From contig OU015666.1 of NCBI GenBank assembly GCA_907165275.2, positions 4,680,001 to 4,744,000 of the forward strand: a stretch of 64,000 nt of DNA, read 5' to 3'. How positions within the stretch are numbered: the first letter of the stretch is position 1; each line of letters starts with the position of its first letter. Both the position numbers and the translations under genes were made by a program. This DNA is from Zygaena filipendulae. Its lineage: Eukaryota > Arthropoda > Insecta > Lepidoptera > Zygaenidae. Positions 31,408 through 42,428 of this stretch are shown here, piece by piece. The notes beneath the pieces were generated by a model. It did not search any database, was not told the origin of the DNA, and saw only the letters and a list, made by a program, of their open reading frames with translations.

Positions 31408-31775
31408 TGATTGTATGTCGCATTGTGCCATGCCTACCCTCTAATCAAGAGGGTCCGGTTTCGATTCCCGTCGAGAATGGCTCTTATGTAGTGGACACAG
31501 GGTTCCACTTTCCAGTCTGGGCGTGTTACAACTTATATATAAAATGTATTATACTTCGTTTGCTTAGTTTCTACAAGAATCAGAGAAGTTGATTAAATTA
31601 ATGATAATTCGCAATTAACTAATTAAGTTAAGTTTAGTTAAATGCCAACTGACATTAGTTTAATAAACGAGTGGAAATCTTTACTTAAAATTAGGTAATC
31701 ATTAAAACGACTCTGAGTGCGGCCGTTAATGTGGGATCAAGTAGACCTGTGTGTTGTTATTATTATTATTGTCAC
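31408..31775 (+). mobile_element. SINE family 1, split by a foldback MITE remnant
   Basis: Head with box B GGTTTCGATTCC and CCAGTCTGGGCGTGTTAC up to about 31575; the 3' body (GTGGGATCAAGTAGACC) resumes at about 31729 after the MITE sequence. The MITE therefore inserted after the SINE. Confidence 0.65.
31577..31725. mobile_element. 237-bp foldback MITE, left end missing, nested in a SINE
   Basis: AATGCCAACTGACATTAGTT, AGGTAATCATTAAAACGA and ACTCTGAGTGCGGCCG then TTA match the right part of the copies at 19609, 39044 and 48846. About 75-90 bp of the left arm are lost. Confidence 0.7.
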
Positions 31776-32058
31776 AATGCCTTACTCGTAGACTAGACGT
31801 CTCTAAAGCCTGTAGAGCTAAGAGCGAATTTAGACAAGACATAGACAACAGCAACAATTATTCAAGCCATACAGGTAGAGTTTGCTATTGCTACGTCTGC
31901 GGTCTTCACCATTCGAGCACCTATTGGAATCCGTTTAGCAAATTATTTTCGACCAAGAAACAAATATAAAAGATTGTTTTCAAATTACTCTCTTCATCAT
32001 TTAAGGAAGGATAAACTTTATAAAGAAGTGGATAGATATGCATAAGTATATCTTACTA

Positions 32059-32237
32059 CTAGCTGTTCCCCGCGGTTACACCCGCGCTAATTTCAGAGTT
32101 TCCGCGGGAATTCCGGGATTAAAAGTACCCTATGTCCTTTTCTGTATCTCTGATAACTTGCATACAAAATTTCTTGATGATCGGATGAGCCGTTAAGGCG
32201 TGAAAGCGTAACAAACAAACAAATTTTCGCATAAGGA
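32059..32237 (-). mobile_element. Helitron-like element, subfamily C
   Basis: CTAG head after A, CCGCGGTTACACCCGCG hairpin, AAGGCGTGAAAGCGTAACAA, ending AAGGA before T. Confidence 0.8.
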
Positions 32238-32419
32238 TTCATTTGACCACAAATATTGCAATAAAGTTATGTTGACCTCTAGAAGACAGCAATAATTGTG
32301 TAATATTAAGTTGCAATGTATTTTGTGTTTGTTGTATTGTTGTCAGTTTGGTGAGTCTAAAAAAAAGGGATGAAACTTATACGTTTGTCATATAAAAACC
32401 CTTAATTTTATTCTATTGC

Positions 32420-32545
32420 AGTAGTAGCTAGGTATTTCAATGAAATTCGGAACACAGGCAGAATAATAATTCTGGATTACTTTTTATCCCAAATTCAGAT
32501 ATAAAGGGAGTTCTCGAGGAAGTCCTGAAATCCACTTATATCTAA
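32420..32545 (+). mobile_element. Helitron-like element, degenerate
   Basis: CAATGAAATTCGGAACACAG, TACTTTTTATCCC and GGGAGTTCTCGAGGAAGTCC follow the C layout; the CTAG end is lost. Confidence 0.35.
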
Positions 32546-33741
32546 TATATTTAAAATATATACATATGAGTATTAAAAACGTTTAATACCATTTTTGAGC
32601 TTGCTTCAAACTAAGCTTCCATAAAATGGAATGAGTTTTCACATGACACGGGTGTCACTCCTACTTTTTAACCGACTGGACCAATATTGGTAAAGTGGGC
32701 TTTCTCCAAAAATATCTAAAGAAAAAAACCCACTCAAAAGTGCTTTTTGGTTTTCTATAAAATCGTACTTGATTATGATGAAAAATTTAGGACTGGAAAC
32801 CTAAACCTCTAGTTCTACAAACTTGTCCACCCGTTTTATCAAATCTTGCCAATCATTTTTCAACCACTTGCTGATTGCAAATGCAATATTATGGTACCAT
32901 CAAGCTGATATGTTGATAGAGCCGCGATCTAGGAACTGAAACTTCCTCACGGCAAATGGTAGGACAGTCAAATTTTGGCTAGTTTTGTTCATAATTACTC
33001 TGCATTATAATTATGATGATGAAGATCTTAAGGTAGAGCCGGAAGATTGTCATGGGAACTTTAAAGATAGTCGTGTCTGGGCTCGTTTGTTTTGTTCTCA
33101 TGAGCACCTTCCATTACGCAAGACAAAGCTTGTAGATATAAAAAAAAATAGTTTTCATTTATTTTTCTCAAAAACGAAACTGGAAATATAAATTAAACAA
33201 TATCCCAAACGCAGGAAATGAGAAAGCTGTCTTTTTAAACAAAGTAACAAATTACAGTAAAGTTCACTAAACTGTTTATTAGCGAAACGAGGGAGAAGGA
33301 AGAAAATAATTAAATCCTAACTGAGCGTCTTCACCCTTCCTTATCTACGGTAGGTAGACTGCCACTAGACATTAGTTAGAGTTAAAGAGGCGGGCGCGTC
33401 TTAACTATTAAGTGATAGATGAGGTTAGCAATCACTTAATTTCCTTCGATATTCCGTCAGTGACGTACCTAAATCCGACACGAGACGACACCTTCACCCC
33501 ACCTTGAAGTTCGCTAACGATTCTCGTCATTATAGCGGAACTGATACTATCTACAGTACAGACTAGTATTATTAACTTTATCTTTATTCTTACTACCTAT
33601 ATCATTAAGGCATCACTGTTTGATGTAAGGTTAAATGTGCTACATACTCAAGGAAAGTATTCAGGAATCGATTCTCGTGTCCCATAGTAAAAAGGTTATT
33701 TATTTCAAAACTATTACTAGTAAAATAATAAAACAAAACTT
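32546..33741. other. Spacer with likely old repeat sequence, no gene supported
   Basis: The frame at 32985-33191 has no splice signals. Text around 32640-32960 reads like decayed repeat, but no second copy was found in the window. Confidence 0.3.
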
Positions 33742-34038
33742 GGCGGCCTACTCTTGAAGAAATGAGATGAGATGAAATGAGATCGCAGGATCGAAACGGA
33801 ATAAAATTTTGCTATTTTTGAAGCTTTGGGATCGCGTCTCTATCGAATTAATTTGTAAAATTTCTCGATTTCAATATAGGAGTCGTGTTATTGACTTGTC
33901 GGACGTCATCTTTAGACATAAACACGATTCCAAATACGATTTGGTTTCGATCTCAAAAGTATGTACTTAAATGACATCCAGGTGAAATCAAATTGAAGTC
34001 AAATCGAAATCGGAAATCACTTTCAAGAGTTAGCCTGC
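33742..34038. repeat. About 300-bp dispersed inverted-repeat element
   Basis: GGCCTACTCTTGAAG at the left and TTCAAGAGTTAGCCTGC at the right; the interior (TTGAAGCTTTGGGATCGCGT) recurs at 42429-42746 with about the same length. Confidence 0.6.
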
Positions 34039-34240
34039 TGAGTGCGGTAGGAGAAGTCGCGCTGACGACGATCATGGTGACATACCTAAGAGCAATTCAA
34101 CGACCCTTTACATTGTCACCGGTGCATCGACAAATCATAAATACTCGTAGGTGTAATTTACCCATGTAAACCCGCGTTTTAGGTTAAGGTTTTCTCTGTC
34201 ATTTATCAATAATAGGCTAGTTTCCTAAATTTTTTTTTTA

Positions 34241-34499
34241 GTCCGTTTTGTAGATTATTAAAAAATATTGGACACGTATTTTTTTATTTTTTATGTAACC
34301 AAAAAATAACGGAGATATATCAAGTCGAAATTTCACATGACGTCACGCCTCGCTACAGTTTGTTCGCACGTTATAGCGAGCTGTGACATCACGAGTCCCC
34401 CACCCTAAACTTTAATGCGCTTTATCTATGCATATTTCCATTATTTTAAAAAAGCAAAAAATACGTGTCTTTTATTTTTTTATTATCTAACTGACGGAC
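34241..34499. mobile_element. TGACGTCA-type MITE, with outer inverted arms
   Basis: GTCCGTT...GACGGAC flanked by TA. One TGACGTCA (34338-34345) and one TGACATCA (34383-34390). Outside it AATAGGCTAGTTTCC (about 34210) and GGAAACTAGCCTATT (about 34530) are also inverted, so the true element may extend to about 34210-34545. Confidence 0.7.
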
Positions 34500-35046
34500 T
34501 AAATAGAATTTCGATTTTTTTACCCAGGAAACTAGCCTATTTTTTTATGAATTACAAGAAAATATTAGTTAACGTACAGTATTGAAGATAAACAAGCGAA
34601 TCATAACATTTGGCATCAGTTAAATTGGCGATGTATTTTAATTTTTAATAACGATACGAGTACCTATATTTTCGGGATAACTAATATAGGATGCGATGTG
34701 ACATCTTAATGTTAAAATCGATAAAATAACAGACGGGTGGCGATTAAGTTACCGTCTAAGGTGGCATCCATTTAATTTCCTGCGCACCAATGCATTTAGC
34801 CCCGTTTCGCCGTAATAGGTAAATGTGCACGGAATTCAGCTGACTCCATTTGAAACAGATATTTACTTAACGGAAATTAAGGAAAGCCAATTAGATTTAT
34901 TCGCTAAAGAGCTTTTCTAAGATTTAGTTACGGTCGTAACTTATATACCTACTTGATAGATAAACTTAAGAAAAGGTTTACTTTGAAAATAAATTTTATT
35001 ACTACTTGAATACATCTGAATGTAATAGGTACTCGTATCACTATAA

Positions 35047-35246
35047 TCCTACTAATATTATAAATGTGAAAGTGTGGATGTTTGGATGTTTGTTACTCAA
35101 TCACGCGAAAACGGCTGAACGGTTTTAGATGAAATTTGGAATTCACGTTGTCAGGGGTACAGAAAAGGACATAGGATACTTTTTTTCCCGGAATTCCTAC
35201 GTGAACTCCAAAATTACCGCGGGTGAAACCACGGGGGCACAGCTAG
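35047..35246 (+). mobile_element. Helitron-like element, subfamily C, complete
   Basis: A clear + strand example: A|TCCTACTAATATTATAAA at 35047, TTACTCAATCACGCGAAAAC, hairpin CCGCGGGTGAAACCACGG (one mismatch), CACAGCTAG|T at 35246. Exactly 200 bp. Confidence 0.85.
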
Positions 35247-35464
35247 TTATATTATAAAACAAAGGCCTCCGTCGCGTCTATCTGTCGGTCTGTCCGTTTG
35301 TTCACGTTAAACCCAAAAACTACTGACCGGTATTTCATGTGGTTTTCAAATATAGATAGAGTAATTCAAGAGGAAGGTTCAGGTATAGTATATGTATAAC
35401 TTATCAAGGTTTTGTGTAAATTGGTTGAAATATAACGATAATAATTGTTGGATTTGTCGGAAAA

Positions 35465-35643
35465 AGTAGGTACTTTCTTACGCTTTTAAGCCTCAAGTAC
35501 ACAACCGATCATCATGAAATTTGCATACACGTTGTCCGGGGGTACAGAGAAGGACATGATAATTTAGCGCCCCGTAGTTTTTACCCCGGAATCTCCGTGG
35601 GATCTCCTAAATTAACACGAGTGAACCCTCGGGGAACAACTAG
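35465..35643 (+). mobile_element. Helitron-like element, subfamily C, 5' end missing
   Basis: CTTACGCTTTTAAGCCTCAA, CGATCATCATGAAATTTGCA and the CTAG end at 35640-35643. Confidence 0.65.
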
Positions 35644-36049
35644 TGTTAGGTATATAAAGTTGTAAACGTGACAGTGGCATATAAGTATAATAGAGATTTT
35701 TAATTTTTACATTTATATCAGCTTCAGACGTATGTATGTTAGTATGTAACGGAATCTTTGAACATGATTTTGACCCACTTCAAAACGTCGGATTAACTCG
35801 AAATTTGGCATACTTAGTAAGGACCGATGACGATTCAATATTTTAAACAGTTTGACCCGTTATCCTTACTAGGATAGTCAGGATTAGCGATTTTTTGTTT
35901 TTCTGAGACCCGAATTGTCCGCGCCGATAAGGTAAAACTCTCAGAAATCACCAAATTACTCGTAACTTAAAACTGAAAAAGCTGATTGTATCTAAATTAA
36001 TAAAAAAATAAACCAAACTAAAACGTAGAAAATAAATAATAGTAAAAAA

Positions 36050-36492
36050 AACTAAAAAACACGCTTTTTATAGAAAAAAAGTAGAAAATAAATTTTAATA
36101 AATTTTAGTTGAGAATAGTGTATAAAAATTTTAATAAATATAAATAATATAAATAATAATAAATAAATAATAAATAATAACAAAATATAAATAATAATAT
36201 TATTTTGTTTTAAAAAAAGCGTGGGGTGCTTTTTAAGATATTATCGAAATGATAATCCTTCTTCTCATATGTCAATAAAATATTTATAATTATTGACACC
36301 ATGCACCCCACGCTTTTTTCAATTTTTTTTTTATTTACACGTAAATCTTTGTGTTGTGTCAAATAAAGTTTATCAATTCAATTTAATTCAATTCAATACA
36401 CTATTATTTATTAAAAAATTTCTACACTATTCTTAATTCATTAAAATTTATTTTTTACTATTTTCTATATAAAAAGCGTGTTTTTTAGTTTT
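36050..36492. mobile_element. Inverted-repeat element with about 90-bp arms
   Basis: ACTAAAAAACACGCTTTTTAT at the left matches the inverted right end at about 36468-36492, continuing for about 90 bp through GAATAGTGTA. Inside, a second inverted pair surrounds GCGTGGGGTGC (36221-36231) and GCACCCCACGC (36304-36314). AT-rich and non-coding. Confidence 0.6.
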
Positions 36493-36608
36493 TTATACAA
36501 TACAAAAAAACACAACACGTCGAAATATTAATATTTTGTGGATTGTTTCTTTTTTGTACGAAAACCACTATTCCATAAACTAAAGCAACAGTGTACAAAT
36601 ATCAGAAC

Positions 36609-36614
36609 TTTATT
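36609..36614 (-). promoter_or_regulatory. Possible poly(A) signal for the candidate exon at 36698
   Basis: AATAAA on the - strand within GAGGAATAAAGTTC, in a suitable position after the stop codon. Confidence 0.35.
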
Positions 36615-36697
36615 CCTCCGCAACCGATGTGCGACGCGACGTGTAAATTCAAACGTAGGTACTATATCCGCCGCTAAGAGCTGGCTTTGTACACAAA

Positions 36698-37010
36698 CTA
36701 AACATATTTACCATCGAACGGTACTCTGGACAGATATGGATGCGTTTTGGCATCAAGACTGGTCTGTACTTGATTAATCTTATACCTAGATCCTCGGGTA
36801 TGCTTCAGTTGTTTAGTATCGGTAGTGTCAGCCTCGAATAGTTCATTAGACGTAAACGTATTGTGTATTACATCGATGTTCATGTATTTAAAGATTTTAT
36901 AAATAACACGTTTTAAAATTGAACCTATTATAGTAAAAATTATAAAAGTCTTTTGAACTGCATGAAATAATTCATTGTACATCTTTGTATACGTGCTTGA
37001 GAGTCTGCAA
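36698..37010 (-). CDS. Candidate terminal exon of an unidentified - strand gene
   Basis: On the - strand, TATTTTTTTCTATTGTTATAG (ending near 37011) is a pyrimidine-rich acceptor-like stretch. An open frame follows to a stop at 36698-36700. From Met at 36982 it encodes 94 residues: a hydrophobic segment (TFIIFTIIGSILKRVIYKIF), then a polar tail (TSNELFEADTTDTKQLKHTR) ending PFDGKYV. Third positions use G/C more than the surroundings. AATAAA on the - strand (36614-36609) lies about 85 nt after the stop. I recognise no family. It could be a last exon, a small single-exon gene, or chance. Confidence 0.35.
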
Positions 37011-37517
37011 ACTCTATAACAATAGAAAAAAATACAATACATTCTATGTAAAAACACTTAGAAAGAAGCTTTTTTATTGGCATGATATGAATATAAATTT
37101 AATGAATAGAAATTTATAACAACCGTGCCCAGAATTCTATAGCTTTTATTGCAATATTGTTGACCGATAAAAGTATGTTACGTTCAAGCAAGTTTCCACA
37201 ATGATCACGAATTCTCCAATTCTTATAAAACTAGAACTTTCTAAGTTAGTTTTCTAGTTGTCGAGTTATTTTCATAACCCAACTAAAAGCACTTGAGAGT
37301 GTTGTTATCTTTTTATGAATTGAGTGCAGAGATTTTCTAATATTATTTTAGCTCTTACATGTGGTTTCGTACTTTTAAAGGCGGTCTTGTGCTATTTTAA
37401 AAAAATGTCATATATTTTTAAAATTATAGCCGTTTCACCTGCATCAACTTCTTATTTCCCTCGCGAACTCATTGTGCCAGAATGCTCATTTCAAACACCT
37501 CAATGATTCGTAATCTA

Positions 37518-37835
37518 TCTATACTATAATAAAAGAGTAGAATCCCCGATTCTGTAAGTACATACGTTGAATATTTTTGACAAATTTTGACAGGGAGTGA
37601 TAAAAGAAGAGTAACCAACCACAAAAAAAAGAGTTATCTATTAAAATTATTTTCTGTCTGTTTGTCTGTTCGCGATAATCTCCGAACCTACTGTACGGAT
37701 TTTCATGCGGTTCACAGGTAGATTAAGCTCAACCTGGAGCTACATATAGGCTTTATTTAATTTAAATTAGATATTGGGAAAAAATATTGTCATACAAAAA
37801 CTTTTCATGCGATTGAAGCCGCGGGGCACAGCTAG
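37518..37835 (+). mobile_element. Helitron-like element, subfamily E, complete
   Basis: A|TCTATACTATAATAAAAGAG start, TAGAATCCCCGATTCTG, CGCGATAATCTCCGAACC, end CCGCGGGGCACAGCTAG|T. The left half of the terminal hairpin is weakened (GCGATTGAAGCCGCGG). Confidence 0.8.
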
Positions 37836-37844
37836 TCTATATAC

Positions 37845-38137
37845 ATATATCAAAATGAATCCCTATTTCCTTTGGTCACGGCATCGCGCGTAAACGGCTG
37901 TACCAATTTCGCTAATTCTTTTTTCTGTTTGTTATTGTAAGGAGAAGGTTTTTATAAAAGAAGTTTGGAGTTCCTGCGGAAATTCCGAAACTCGCGCCGG
38001 TGAATCTCTAAAACTGTTGGACTGATTTTGACGGGATTTTCACTGCTAATTACCTGATGAAGAAGTATATTAGGCTACTTTGGACTTCCTGCGCGAATTC
38101 CGAAATACACGCGGGTGAAACCGCGGGGGCCAGCTAG
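37845..38137 (+). mobile_element. Helitron-like element, internally duplicated
   Basis: Two CTGCG(G/C)(A/G)AATTCCGAAA blocks, then CACGCGGGTGAAACCGCGG and CAGCTAG|T. The 5' end is uncertain. Confidence 0.65.
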
Positions 38138-38149
38138 TTATTAATATTT

Positions 38150-38335
38150 AATGACTGTTCCCCACAGTTCTAGTAAATTTCAGAATTTTTCTCAGAAACT
38201 CATAGTTTCGGAATAAAATTACTAAGGTAATATTGAAGATTCCAATTAGTGAAATAATTTTTAAAGTCAATGCAATAGTTCTAGAGATTACTCCATACAA
38301 ACAAACAAATCTTTTTTCTTAATACTACTGCATAC
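38150..38335 (-). mobile_element. Helitron-like element, degenerate
   Basis: ACTGTTCCCCACAGTTCTAG head and TTCTAGAGATTACTCCATAC suggest an old A-type copy. Confidence 0.35.
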
Positions 38336-38404
38336 GATTTGTCATTTTAGAATTTTGTCTCCACATTTTACATACTTACAGTATACACGGAACGCAAACC
38401 GAAA

Positions 38405-38704
38405 ATGCAATTTGATAGATCAGCCAGCTATGTACCAGCTACCTACTTGAAATGTCTTATCTCTGACCGGAAGTACAAAATGGCGGCGAGTCGCCGCCAC
38501 GGATGCACATCCGGTGCAGCGTTGTCCGTTGGAGGACAATTAATCTTTGTGTGTTTATTTTGTTCTTGCTACACAATAGTGAGGCATAACTCTTGTTGTT
38601 TCGATTATTCTTTAAGAATATTCGTCAATAAATCTGAAAAATATTTAGTTTCAGAGACACTTGAAATCGTAGAGAATAAGTTGTCCTATAAAATATCTTC
38701 ATAA
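38405..38704 (+). other. 99-codon ORF with a GC-rich hairpin; unassigned
   Basis: AAAATGGCGGCGAGTCGCC opens with a perfect 8-bp hairpin (GGCGGCGA/TCGCCGCC) near 38482. The frame contains a short hydrophobic Cys-rich run but no known domain. AAAATGGCGGC is also a known promoter motif type. It could mark a first exon or promoter, or be chance. Confidence 0.15.
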
Positions 38705-38735
38705 AGTTACTCAACAAAGTTAACAAAGACTTTAG

Positions 38736-38876
38736 CGGCCCTATTTTTGAATGGCTTGAATTACTTTTCGCACACGGAATTGCAAGATTCCCATGTTAAT
38801 GCTTAAAACATGTATAGGCATGTGAATTCGCAATTCCGTGTGCGAAGGTAATTCGAGCGATTCAATAATACGACCT
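38736..38876. mobile_element. GGGGCCGTATTTTTGAA-type element, short palindromic copy
   Basis: GGCCCTATTTTTGAATGG and its inverted partner near 38860, with CACACGGAATTGC and GCAATTCCGTGTG forming long arms. Confidence 0.65.
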
Positions 38877-39043
38877 CAGAGCCTCCTTCACTACAATGCT
38901 TACAAGTGATTTTAACTAGGCTTTCAAAATGCACGGATTCCGACATACAAGTACGTACATACAACATGAGACCTAGCGAAGAACACTAGGAGGCTTAGCG
39001 TGTTTTGTTGCAAATAAGATAACGCAGCGCCGTTGAGCACTAA

Positions 39044-39280
39044 CAGCCGCACTCAGAGTCGATCTTAATGATTACTTAGTTAAGTATAGATTTTTAAAAC
39101 AAAACTGCCGCAATCAGAGACGTTCAGTAAATTAATGTTAATTGGCATTTAATTAGATGTAACTTAATTAGTTGAATGCCAATTAACATTAATTTATTGA
39201 ACTTGTCTGATTGCAGCAGTTTTGTTTTAAAAATCTATACTTAACTAAGTAATCATTAAAGTCGACTCTGAGTGCGGCGG
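39044..39280. mobile_element. 237-bp foldback MITE
   Basis: Same length and palindromic structure as 19609-19845. Flanks TAA at the left and TTA at the right, one mismatch from a target duplication. Confidence 0.85.
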
Positions 39281-39283
39281 TTA

Positions 39284-40240
39284 GTCTTTATCTGGTAGAA
39301 GTAGCTTAAAATCATTCTAGATCTAATTAATGTTTAGTTTACTTGTTTGTTTGTAGAAGTTGTGGAATTAGGCAGAGATTTGCTTTACCTAATATTATTC
39401 ATTTTAATAATTGTATAGTGTTATTTTACAGAGCTAGGTACCTATATTCATTGTACGACAGTGTTTCTTGAGCTAGTTTAATGAATTAGCGATGTGATAG
39501 GTACTGCAACGTTTCGGGGGCAAGAAACGTTAGCAAATGACTGTAATATAAAAGATAATATGTGTATTATTTTAGTTAAAGATATTTATTTGACAGGGAA
39601 ACCTTGTATAATATTTCTTAGCTTCCATTATTTTGAAATGTAAAAGATTCTATATTTATGATATCTCATTCTAATTCAAATATTACTTAACGGTACTTTT
39701 AATATATGTATTTCCAATCAGTGTGGACATGGAGTTTAATTCTACAAGCATTCAACCTTTAAAGTACATACCATAATTCATAAAAAAAAACTGTTAAATT
39801 TATGAATGTAGGTACAGGTACTCCCGCTTAAGATTGTGAAATATCGCTCGGAGTGTGCCGTTAAAAATAAATCTATTATGAGTACGAGTGAAAGATTGCC
39901 GGAGAGGTGCAGGTAGGTACGTTAATTTCAGTGCGAAATCTTGTGCCGTGTATGAGTAATAGGGATCTCATTATACCCACCTGCCGCAGGTTTTAATTTC
40001 CTGGATACGACCCCGGCGCAGGCGGTGGCTTGACGACGCGATTTATACGAGTAAATAAAATACAAACCCGCCCGTTTCGGTCCGCTCGCACCTTTAGCTA
40101 GGAACGTAAATGAATAAAGTTCAAATCAAAACCACTTGATATGTATAGTATTAAAAGACAGAACTGCGCAGCGAAAGCTGAGCCATCAAGTGTGGTGGAA
40201 AAAGCTTATTATGTAACTTAGCGAGAACATTCAATAATAA
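39284..40240. other. AT-rich spacer, nothing recognised
   Basis: A GC-richer patch at 39960-40090 has no exon features that I can support. Confidence 0.35.
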
Positions 40241-40495
40241 TCCACGTCACAACGCACACAGATCTACTTGATCCCACAGTACCTAAGCTATTATTAGCTT
40301 GTGTCGTGGAAACCAAGCAAACGTGGTATATACTACAAAGAATTACTTATATATTATACTATAGATATATAAACACACCCAGACTGGAAAATAGAACGCT
40401 GTGTTCATCACACAAAGTCCACCCCCACCGGGAATCGAACCCGGAACCCCTTGATTAGCGGACAGGCATGGTGACCTCTGCGCCAATCGGGTCGT
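40241..40495 (-). mobile_element. tRNA-derived SINE (family 1), best copy
   Basis: Read on the - strand: box A TGGCGCAGAGG (40485-40475), box B GGGTTCGATTC (40442-40432), then GTGTGATGAACACAGCG, CTTGGTTTCCACGACACAAG and GTGGGATCAAGTAGATCTGT. Confidence 0.85.
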
Positions 40496-40518
40496 CAACA
40501 TATATATATATATATATA

Positions 40519-40717
40519 CTAGCTGTTCCCCACGATTTCATCCGCGGTAATTTCGGAGTTCCTGCGGGAATTCCGGGAAAAAAGTGCTGTAGTTTAGGGT
40601 GATAAGCAGTTCCCCGCATTTATTGCGGAGTTCCCGCGGGAATTCCGGGATAAAAACTATCCTATCTTTTAAGTTGGACCTTATTATAAATATTTACAAA
40701 ATTTTATCAAAATCCGT
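40519..40717 (-). mobile_element. Helitron-like element, subfamily D, 5' end missing
   Basis: CTAG head directly after a TA dinucleotide run (40499-40518); D body up to AATTTTATCAAAATCCGT. Confidence 0.7.
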
Positions 40718-40919
40718 GTGTAATTAGCTTTGTACATTTGTAATTTGTCAATATCTTGGTAACAAAAAACAGAAAAAAAAGAGTGCGGCCGAGGGACGAG
40801 GGTCAGAAGGAAGTTCTCCCTGTTTTGTAAATATAGTTAATACTCAAATAAGATTAAACGTAGGTAAACCGGAAATACTTGTATCAAAATATATAAAATA
40901 TATTATGTACAATTATTGC

Positions 40920-42320
40920 ATTATAGTACGGACCGCCAAGAGGGGATTTGTGGATTAGCTAAAGCGCGTCAGATGAACATAAGGGGGGTACCTTGCACCA
41001 TGTTGAGTACCTCCACCAAATATAGGCCCTCTACACTGGTGGGTGCGTCTAGAATAACCGATCAGATTAGTAAAAAAAAATCGATAACTCGAAATACTCG
41101 AGCGCGTCAGATTAAGATATGGTGGGTTAATTACATAGTGAGAAGTATGTATATGAATAATCTGACCATTTGAACGTGACGTAAGGGAGTTAGAGGATCA
41201 CAAACTTGCAAAAAAAAAACGCAACTTCGACATTCTCGAGCGCAGTTGATTTATTTTTTATTTTAAAGTAAATAACTCAAGGATAGCGGGAAAAATATAA
41301 TCTGCCGATTTTCATAAGCCGAAGAAACAAAAATCGTCTTCGAATCGAACGAGCAGCTGCAGTGAAACATGTACCTATTCATATCTCTGTCTTTCTTTCC
41401 CTTTTACTTTTTCTCTATCTCTCACTCTCTCGCACCGTCCTCACACTACTTTCCGTCGCCATAATGTCATCACAGTATATCACGGCGCTAAACGTGTCAA
41501 ATTATAACTTTTTTTGGTCGGTTAAAATACATATTAAAATAAGTTAAGGTAAGTATTACATCAAACTATAGGTTCACCTATAACCTTTCACTTTAATGTA
41601 ATTATATATATATTATATAATAAAGCTCATCACAAAACAACGCATTCATGTCATTATATGTAAAACGCTCTGGCTTGTTTGTGCTTTAAAGTTAGTTTTG
41701 TGAATAATATTTTATGAGCTTTTACATATTTCATAGAAATATAAAGTGTGTTTTTTGTGAACAAGAAATAGCTCATAAAGTTATTAAACTTACGTCAGAA
41801 AGAAAAAAATCTTAAAAATAAATCATAATTTTTGTTTCTAGCAGTCAGATTAATAATACCCCTCAAAATTACTGTCAGATTTTAAGCCAACATAACTTGG
41901 AGTGCAAGCTGAACCTTCTGTAAAATAATCTGACACGCTCGAGTATTTCAAAATTGAGATTTTTTTTTGCATTTTCAAAAATTCGCTACTACCTTGCGTC
42001 ACCTCCAAATTGGCAGATTTTCGAAAGGGAAAATTTTTAGGGCTCACTTAACATCCCCTTTGAATATCTGACGCGCTGGAGTAAATGTTTTTTTTTTTCA
42101 TTTTCTCCACTTCCGGATGGCCACCCCCACCACGCAAATCGGCAGATGAATATATTTTCGATATCAGAGACACCTTGGAGTATCTAAACTACAATATCTG
42201 ACGCGCTCGAGTATTTCCATTTTAATATTTTTTTTTACATCTTTGAAAGCCTGTAGAAGCTAAACCCACCGGTGAATGAAAAAATATCATATGACCTTAT
42301 TTTGTTTATATCTCCTAATC
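40920..42320. repeat. Opposed arrays of ~138-bp repeats around a unique core
   Basis: A motif ATCTGACGCGCTCGAGTATT recurs three times in inverse orientation, ending at 40974, 41112 and 41250 (spacing 138 and 138), and three times in direct orientation, starting at 41928, 42066 and 42196 (spacing 138 and 130). In most units a run of 8-11 T (or A on the inverse side) follows about 30 nt after the motif start. The remaining unit sequence is poorly conserved. The core between the arrays (41260-41900) has a pyrimidine-rich stretch (41375-41460) and a frame ending at AG|GTAAGT (41548). I know no family with this layout. Confidence 0.65.
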
Positions 42321-42428
42321 TTCAAAACCCAATAGGTCCCAACGACGCTCGAGTCACTCCCGAATTAGCATCGGTATCTCCCGTACTATTATCTTACTTT
42401 CCAAGTTTGTGTTATATTACACATGATG

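Noticed and set aside
36120..36200. Possible satellite or CRISPR-like array of AATAAAT units
   Set aside because: Irregular AT-rich microsatellite inside an inverted-repeat element; no spacer-repeat structure.
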